The notes beneath the pieces are model-generated. The model was not told where the DNA came from, did not search any database, and saw only the letters and a program-made list of their open reading frames with translations. The position numbers and the translations under genes are program-made. Of a stretch of 64,000 nt of DNA, positions 57,327 through 64,000 are shown in pieces (within the stretch, counting starts at the first letter, position 1; the number at the start of each line of letters is the position of its first letter). This stretch comes from Blumeriella jaapii. Its lineage: Eukaryota > Ascomycota > Leotiomycetes > Helotiales > Drepanopezizaceae. Location: contig VWND01000015.1 in the NCBI GenBank assembly GCA_009599575.1, positions 806,001-870,000 of the forward strand. The letters run 5' to 3'.

Positions 57327-57660
57327 ATGCGTTTAGTCAACACCTCGACGTTGCTCCAGCCAGACTTTTCGGCCAAGGCCGTTCCGCGGTATGCTATTCT
57401 CTCTCATCGGTGGGAGGACGCTGGAGTCACGTTTCAGGATATTCGGATTGGGCAAGGGCCGGAAAAGGCGGGGTGGAGGAAGATCGCAGGATGCTGTTCG
57501 CAAGCAGCAAGAGATGGCTGGGAATACGTGGTGCGTAGCACAGTGCTCTCACCCATAGACATGATCGAGATGTTTACTTCTTCTCACGTCAGCCACCGCG
57601 CCCAAGAACGGCTAGCTATCCTAGCAAAGAAGTCTTCTATCTCGAGCGCATAGATTGTTA
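57327..57660 (+). pseudogene. HET-domain gene relic, 5' part only
   Basis: The ATG at 57327 opens MRLVNTSTLLQPDF, PRYAILSHRWEDAGVTFQDI and KAGWRKIAGCCSQAARDGWEYV. This is the standard start of a heterokaryon-incompatibility (HET) protein. Family members continue with the WIDTCCIDK block, usually after an intron placed right here. In this copy a GTGCGT donor is present, but no exon with that block follows. Only ID-CY-like debris is seen after a CATAG at about 57651. The next 120 bp is the 3' end of the opposing transporter. So it is a truncated relic, about 70 residues of real homology. Confidence 0.7.
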
Positions 57661-57781
57661 CCAGTCTAAATCTACCAGGCCAAGCCGTGCAATCTGCGGA
57701 ATTTTGTCTTGTTGGGCGTCGTTCGTATACCTCCGTCCAAGTGTGATTGAGACAACCAGCCCATTTTCTACGACTACCCTC

Positions 57782-59699
57782 TCAAACCGTGTACCTGAAC
57801 CAGGGCGCATTGTCCGCAGATTCCACATGCTCCTGCTTCTCGGAATCCGAGTACTCGCCTCCACTCTCCTGCACCATCTTCTCTCGGCGGGAATTCTCGA
57901 ACCGGAGGTAGACCGTCATGAACAGCGTGAGGAAGAAGGCCATGCCGATGATGCCAATGAGCAACGCATGGCCCTTGATGTACCTGTTGCTTGGTCAGCA
58001 AACTCTCCCGAGTTTCCACATAGAGATCTTTCTCTACCTGGGACCATCGCGCTTCAGATAAACGTAGGAGGCGATGATGCCTCCGCAGTTGCCGCCCATG
58101 ACCTGCATGGCGATGCCCGTGCCTCGCTTAAGACTTCCCCCGATGTTGTTTCCGTTCCAGGCGAGACCGAGCGGGATCTGAGGATAGATTCCTGCAAAGC
58201 ATTTCATGAGCCATTGATACCTCGTGTTCAATGTGATGGGCCTTACCGATGGCTGCCAAGACTGTCCCCGTGTACTGGACGTGAGGTTTCGCAGACCCGG
58301 CCAGCATCGCGAACCCCGTGATCGCAACAACCTGGAAGCCGAGCATGAAGACGCCTCGCTGCTTGACCCGGTCGGCGAACCAGCTTGCCGCAATGGTGAA
58401 GAAGCAAGCGCAGACGTATGGCGGGACGCTCATAAGCTGTGCTTGGTTGTTGGTGTAGTCCATGTGTTTGATGATCGTGGGCAGGAAGAGAGAGAATGAA
58501 TAGATCGGGCAGAATCCGCCCATGCAAATCAGCATGTGAACTTTCGTATACCCTCGGGTCAGCGTCGTATTGATGTAAATTTGCTTGGGGATTTGAGCCA
58601 GTGAGGCGTCTTCTTTGTGGGAAAAGAGTCGTGGAGCACTCACTGTATATCTTCCAATCCTTGATAGCTTGAAATACATATTTCCAAGCGAAATGGTTCG
58701 ATAAGTTACCGTGGTCCGCGGCAATACGACGCTCAACTTCCGTCCGCTCTTCCATGCTCAGAAACTTGGCTCTGCATCTTGTCAGTTGAGTCTGAGCAGT
58801 ACCAATGTTCTGAATCTTACGTAGCAGGGTAGTCGTAGATTGCCCAGTAAGCTGTCTATGTAATCGGAACATCAGCCATCGATACGAAGAGAGCGTTGCG
58901 GTTTCATGACAAAACATAAAACCAGAAGTGCTGAACCCACGAGAGATGAAAAGCTTACGTACGAAAGATACAACAAGACTCAGCAGACCTTCGAGAATGA
59001 AGATCCACGCCCAGGCAGCCAAGCCTCCGACACCGTCCATCTCCGAAATGCCGCGAGCCAGAATACCTCCAAAAGCCCCAGCTAGGGTCGCTGCCGAGAA
59101 GAAAAGGGCCATGCGGAAGCCGCATTCGTGTCTCGGGTACCAGTTCGTAATGTAGTAGTTGACTCCGGGAAACAAACCACCTTCGAAGATGCCGAGGAAT
59201 ACTCGCGATGCCATGAGACCGGAATATCCCTTCACAAAGCCCTGGCCGATCATACACACAGACCAGAGGACCATGATGAACGTAAGCCAAACGCTTGGCC
59301 GTAGCTTCTTCATCATGATATTGCTGGGTATCTCCGCCGCAATGTAAAAGGGGAAAAGGATGGCGAGGCAGTCATTGTATTGTATTCCCTTCAAGTTTAG
59401 ATCTTGCTCTAGATGGTCGAGTCTAGCGTTTCCGATGTTGGTACGGTCGAGGAAGCAGAGTCTATGGGGAAGTCAGCCCGGTGACTATAACTAGAATTTT
59501 GCCTGCGAGTTATGGCATACAAGTAGATTAGGGACAGAAATGGGATCAAGTGCCAATCGATCTTCCGGACAAGCTTTTTCGTAGCCTGCGGATTGAAAGC
59601 CTGAGTCTCGGCCGATTCGATAGAGGTCGTTACAGATTTCTCGGCAATCATGGTTGGAACTTTTTCCGTTTGTGCGATGTTCGTCTGTACATCCATCAT
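57782..59699 (-). CDS. MFS transporter, allantoate/nicotinate permease type (ACS family)
   Basis: Plasma-membrane proton symporter of the anion:cation symporter branch of the major facilitator superfamily. Exons 59699-59521, 59461-58963, 58855-58821, 58771-58644, 58540-58247, 58191-58038 and 57983-57782 total 496 residues in frame. Introns are 59, 107, 49, 103, 55 and 54 nt. The family signature FLDRTNIGNARL follows TM1. FPFYIAAEIPSNI, LGIFEGGLFPGVNYYITNWY and a central loop with AKFLSMEERTEVERRIA are as in Dal5/Tna1 relatives. The C-terminal half shows GLAWNGNNIGG and AMQVMGGNCGGIIASYVY. About 12 membrane segments are expected. The start is the ATG at 59699 (another at 59696). Substrate not predictable beyond small organic anions. 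It is flanked by HET relics. Confidence 0.88.
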
Positions 59700-60797
59700 G
59701 CTTGCGTGTTCTGCAAGTGATCGGAAGGACACATTTGAGTTATGATATTGGGGGATTCGAGGGAGGACACGACAAGCTTTTATCAGGGCCCTCCAGGCTT
59801 ACCCTCTGCCCATGGGTAAATCTTCTGCCAAGGATGACTTGCATTGGAATGTGCCCTCCAGGCTATCGCAAGTGAATGGGTACTTATCAGCTGTGTACAT
59901 CGTTACATAGATACTTGGTTGAATCCCGCTCCATATCGAGAGACACCTGGGCACAAAAAAAGTAAGAGTGCCGAGAACAGTCTCTTAGATTGGACAGAGG
60001 TCCGGAGCGGCGTCCAGATGACGTTCTAGAACACGATCTTGTGTAACTGGCGATATCGCATTTTCTCTTGAACGGCACGTCGGGCTTGAGGCTGAAAATG
60101 AGTCGAACGAGATATGGCATTTGCTTCGCGGAAAGCGACTTCCGCCTGGCGTCTTATTTGCAGGGTTCCACGACTTGGCTTATATAGGGTGAGTCCATCC
60201 ACATGTATGTGTGAACGACTTGTACAACCACCCCACGAATGGCCGAGATGCACGATTGGCGTCGAGGTTTGTTACAAAATCACTCACTGTGAATACGCAG
60301 TGTGGCAATGTCCCATACAGGCAGGCGTGAGATTTTTGTAAGCCATCTGCATACAAAAACACACAAGCGAGCCTGGATCATGCGCTAGCTGCTCTCTCTG
60401 CTTCTGCTCAAGAATCGTGGGAAAATCGATGTTGCATGTCACGTCTCGATAAACGCCAGATAAGAAAAGACGGCGAACCATGGCTGTTGCCAAAAGCAAT
60501 GTGTCGTGGAGTCGGAAATCTGTTTACTAGACTCCTCGTCTCCGACTGAATCAAAATTCGCAGCTCCTCGGCTCCAAACCACGACTTACGCGATTGATCC
60601 AAGGTGTTGAGATGAAAATTCCAAGCCTAGAATATCGTGATACGCCATAGTTGTCGCCTTCCTTCCCCTGGACTGTTGTCGACACACCAGCCCATAAACG
60701 GATGTGGTCTGTAAACACCACACATCTGTTCCTTCGCGCAGCCGATCGGCGTCAAACACTGGATGTACCAAGTCGTTCTCCAAGGAACCCTCAGGTC
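59700..60797. other. Transporter upstream region, no gene seen
   Basis: Contains the promoter of the MFS gene. The remaining short ORFs have no motifs. Confidence 0.45.
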
Positions 60798-61934
60798 TCA
60801 ATAATGGTTGCTATGGCGAACTTTTTGATCTGGCCCAACAAGCGCATGCTTGACCGGTGTACGAAATTGCAAAAACCCTGCACTCACTTGCCCAGACGCA
60901 TCTGGTCTAAGAAAATTAAGGTCCAATTTCAGTACTTCGGCTATGGAAGGATTCGAAAGATTTTCTCGGCAGAACAAGCAGCATATTGGTCCATCGATAG
61001 ATGCCCAGGACCAAGAGAGCGCTCAGTAGATGGAGGCTAAGCGAGCTTGATAAGGTCGGATCGGAAGGGTGCTTTCCTCGTGTGGAAACCGCAAAAGCGC
61101 GCGAGATACGACCTTTGTTTATGTGCAGCAACAAAATCCGCGATGCCTGCAATGGCGAATAGCTTGTCATCCGAGAAAATGAGCTGTCGGCGAGAGTAGT
61201 TATGGACAAAATTATACCAGCTGACGACCGTCTTTCGCAGCATCTCGGGATCATCTGAGGGGTCACTGTTCTTGACTCCCTCTCACTGTTCCAAGCAGGT
61301 GCTTCTTTCCTCTCGGGCGAGGATGTCCGGCACCTCTCGGCTCTGAACTAAGTCATGTCTTAAGCAGATGAACGATATCTGGAGCGCATCAAACGTCAGA
61401 AAACGATGACTGAGTTGCGACTCTTGGATACACCACCCTCGAAGCTAACGAAAGTTTGCTTTTTTTGCTCGAGGTATAGGGTAATTGTCGGACGGGACGT
61501 CGAAATGAAGTGCACCGTGGCTATTCCGAGAAGCGACTTGCACAGAAAGTCTGGCAGGCCTAGCGCCTGGCACTCAAGCATGGTCGACGAAGCCTCCCCC
61601 AAGGTTGTTCTCCGTGGCGGCTGCAGCAATTTTTTTTTTTGACGCAGGAGGTACGATGTGTGTTGAGCATACTGGCAGGCTCCTTCCGCCAGTTTTCGGG
61701 CGAGTCTTGTTTAATGCATAAGGAGTCGATCCAGAGATCGCGTAGGCCGATGGATTCGCTGAAAGTTGCCGGGAGCGACGAAGACTTGATTTGGCGCTGC
61801 AAATCTTCAAGGTTGCCCATTACTGGCCTCAAGATAGTTAGTTGCCTCGCGTAGAAGCCGATACGAAGAGTTTGGGGAGCGGACATCCTGACATCGATGT
61901 CTCTCGATGGCAGAATCGGATCCATCGCGAACAC
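60798..61934 (-). pseudogene. HET-domain pseudogene
   Basis: Blocks of a HET protein appear in order but in different frames. MGNLEDLQRQIKSSSLPATF and LWIDSLCIKQDSPENWRKE (61690-61820) come first, then IAAAATENNLGGGFVDHA (about 61575-61630). Next are VVSWYNFVHNYSRRQL and FSDDKLFAIAGIADFV (61130-61235). Last is SWSWASIDGPI (about 60990-61022), followed by a tail to the stop at 60798. Damage seen: a frame shift at the A/T homopolymer 61628-61641, a TGA at 61574-61576, and a TGA at 61023-61025 where the family has the Arg of Y-R-A-P-S-W-S-W-A. Both TGA codons could come from CGA by C-to-T change. The N-terminal start is not found. Not functional as it stands. Confidence 0.78.
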
Positions 61935-63501
61935 TGCGGCTGGTACACTTGGATAGTTATCAAAGCAGTTTTAAAACCATGAGTGCATGAGGTTGAAAGT
62001 CTCCGTAAATTTTGGACTAGAATTTATAGGCCTTTCCAAATTCTTGATTGACTAAAAATCCTCTGAGCTAGCGTCAGCTGCTTTTGTACAAAGTGTAATT
62101 TTTCTGAATTTTGGAAATGAAAAAAACGGGCAGAAGTTCTTTCTGTATCATGAAATATCAACAGCTTAACAGGTTGTTGTCCAGCATTACTGGACAAAGT
62201 CACTGACTGTTGTTTCTCAGAACACATTAGCCAAACCCCCGGCTCTTTTATGTTCGGGGCTCGCTAATACACTGGAACTGGATGTCACTTCTTGTCAAAA
62301 CAATTTGTAGTAAATAGAAATGGATGTATCCATGAAGTATCGAGTTACATTCAAACGTATGGCAAGAATTGCGATAGAACCCTAGGGTAATTATTTGGTT
62401 TATAGAAATACGACAGAACTTCATGTGCAGAATGATACATAGAGGACTTGATTCAATTGTGCAATTCAGCTCTTTTCGCTTCGATTACGAAGTCATTGTT
62501 GAGTAAAAATTTGATAAGAGTTCGCGCATGATAATCAACGCAACTGAGTTTTTTCACTTATGAGGAGCTCAAACTCAAATGTGCTTGCTGCTCGCCAAGC
62601 TCCTGGAGAAATCGGAGCCTACTCATCCTCAAAGGTACTGTACACAGTATATACCATCGTATGTAACATTCTCAAGCAGCCTATCGCACATAGGATAAGT
62701 ACTCGTAGGAGCAATTGGCTTTCGAGGATTGTATCCATTCAGTTCATTGCAATTATGCACGAGAAGCCGCAAACGGAAGAAGATTTTCGGGTTGTGGGGT
62801 ACCCTTGAACGCACCGAGACTGTGACAACATTCACAAGGCCCTTGACAAAGCTTCCTCGATAGATATCGGCCCAGGGTAACAGTCTGCGAAGCACTCACT
62901 TCGATGACCAGCAACGAATGGGTATAGTTCCGCTTCGAGAAAACTTCAAGTGTATCCTTTCCACCAACACCCGCGGATTGGACCCGCCAGCATCTCAGAG
63001 GTAGAGAGGCTGGTACGAATTATGTCTACACTTCTATGCGAAGCTGAATTTTGCAGCCGAGAATGCCTGCAATACTTCTACAGGCCAACCATGCTTGAAT
63101 GCAGACCTGGACCTTGGCGACCAACGCGGGCCATTGGCTTTAGGCAAATTATGGACGCCGTCACAATCGTCAGCTGTTCTGCGATTAATCGTCGGAGCTT
63201 GCCTCGAGACTTCTTTCATGAGGCCCAACTGTGCCACCACCAAGCCATCATAGCCGGTCGACCCGTCCTTTTTGCTCTCTACTCTGTGTTTATCGTACGA
63301 AGTATGTATCCATCACGCGAAACTCAAGACGGGAGCTAAGCCAGATTAAGTTCTTCCATTCTACCCATTAGTTGACAAGTGATAGCCGGTCTGCTTGCCT
63401 CTTCTATCCGTTGGCCGGCTATCAGAGTCTTGGTGACGCCCGCCTAGTTGAATGAATGAATGCAACTGCAACTGCTACTGCGTCGCTTTCTCTCGTTCAA
63501 G
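61935..63501. other. Intergenic, no gene seen
   Basis: AT-rich to about 62560, then a stretch with several short ORFs (for example 62950-63339) without recognisable domains. Confidence 0.45.
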
Positions 63502-64000
63502 ATGGTTTCGGTTTCTAGAACTGTATTGTGGCTGGCGTCCATCGCTTTCACAGCTGCACAAACATTCCAGCGTCTGGGAGCCTGTCCGAGTCTGGGCTGC
63601 GTGCTGCCTCCAGACCAGACGGATTTCCTTGCTGGACAATACTTTGATATCCGCGTAGAAGTCAGTAGAACTCCATCAGCAAGTCGGGAAGCTTTTCTAA
63701 TCGTGCGCCAGGTTCATGCTCCGCTCAATGGATCCGAGGCCAATGGGGGAATCCCAGACCCAAATTTCAGCTTGACAATCGCGAAAGCGGGTGAAGCATC
63801 TCAGGTGGTGACGAGCTTCTTCGGCATCCCTGAGCCAGCCCTAGAGCAATGGAACTTTACTTGGTATGAGGACCTCTTCGCACAAGATGCCCATAAGCCA
63901 TCTGTGGTCCGCGTGACATCCAAGATTTATCGACGGGTTGCTCTCTATGAACCTGGAGAGTATGTTGCAACACTACATTACTACAACGACACCCAAACTG
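63502..64000 (+). CDS. Secreted phosphatase/phosphodiesterase-like protein, 5' part
   Basis: The ATG at 63502 starts a signal peptide (MVSVSRTVLWLASIAFTAAQ), and the frame stays open to the window end. FQRLGACPSLGCVLPPDQTD followed by FLAGQYFDIRVEV and HAPLNGSEA resembles the N-terminus of secreted fungal alkaline-phosphatase-like/type I phosphodiesterase proteins. The catalytic part would be beyond the window. A 51-nt intron is likely at 63661-63711 (GTCAGT..CTAAT..CCAG), since its removal joins VEV to HAPLNG. Retaining it keeps the frame, so splicing is not forced. N-glycosylation sites (NGS, NFT) fit a secreted protein. Confidence 0.6.
   Translation, partial: MVSVSRTVLWLASIAFTAAQTFQRLGACPSLGCVLPPDQTDFLAGQYFDIRVEVSRTPSASREAFLIVRQVHAPLNGSEANGGIPDPNFSLTIAKAGEASQVVTSFFGIPEPALEQWNFTWYEDLFAQDAHKPSVVRVTSKIYRRVALYEPGEYVATLHYYNDTQT

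Noticed and set aside
62950..63339. 129-codon plus-strand ORF
   Set aside because: No motif, an overlapping ORF on the other strand, and composition unlike the neighbouring genes.

Overview
The window is nuclear DNA of a filamentous ascomycete (Pezizomycotina). The evidence is genes split by many short introns, mostly 45-75 nt with GT..AG ends and CTRAY-type branch points, and a gene set containing an Argonaute, HET-domain relics, Rna14, Asf1, Nop9 and an Lgl/Sro7 homologue. I cannot assign the class or genus from sequence alone. Gene models were built by hand from conserved protein blocks and splice signals. Reading frames close across all proposed introns, except at three one-base breaks described below.

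Layout. 0-5 kb: a Ras-type GTPase (-), then about 4 kb without a recognisable gene, holding microsatellites, a compound 9-bp/7-bp minisatellite and TACTGTAC-type repeats. 5-13.4 kb: a cytochrome P450 (-), a group II PLP decarboxylase (-), and NOP9 (+), which shares a 234-bp divergent promoter with the decarboxylase. 14.8-26.2 kb: Argonaute (-), RNA14 (-) and ASF1 (+), the last two divergent. 27.8-32.7 kb: a small Cys4-type protein, an unrecognised protein (-) and a PDAP1-like phosphoprotein (-). 33-47.5 kb: a gene-poor, visibly AT-richer accessory region packed with several families of diverged repeats (solo-LTR-like elements, foldback elements, hairpin elements). It carries three small genes for secreted six-cysteine peptides. 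48-56 kb: an acidic/basic unknown protein, an Lgl/Sro7 homologue and a long coiled-coil protein. 57-62 kb: an MFS transporter (-) bracketed by two decayed HET-domain relics. 63.5 kb to the end: the 5' part of a secreted enzyme-like gene that runs off the window.

The housekeeping genes are not an operon-like unit. They cover RNA processing (NOP9, RNA14), chromatin (ASF1), RNA silencing (Argonaute) and polarised exocytosis/signalling (Lgl, Ras). The most interesting content is the peptide family in the repeat island: three paralogues of 48-58 residues, each with a signal peptide, a phase-0 intron between cysteines 2 and 3 (or just after cysteine 2), and a conserved C-x5-C ... C-x1-C frame. Two of them sit in recognisable segmental duplicates. 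They are too small and too split to be found by ordinary ORF calling.

Three conserved genes (Ras, NOP9, Argonaute) each carry a single-base frame break. This looks more like base-calling error than three independent pseudogenes, and it matters to anyone using these gene models.
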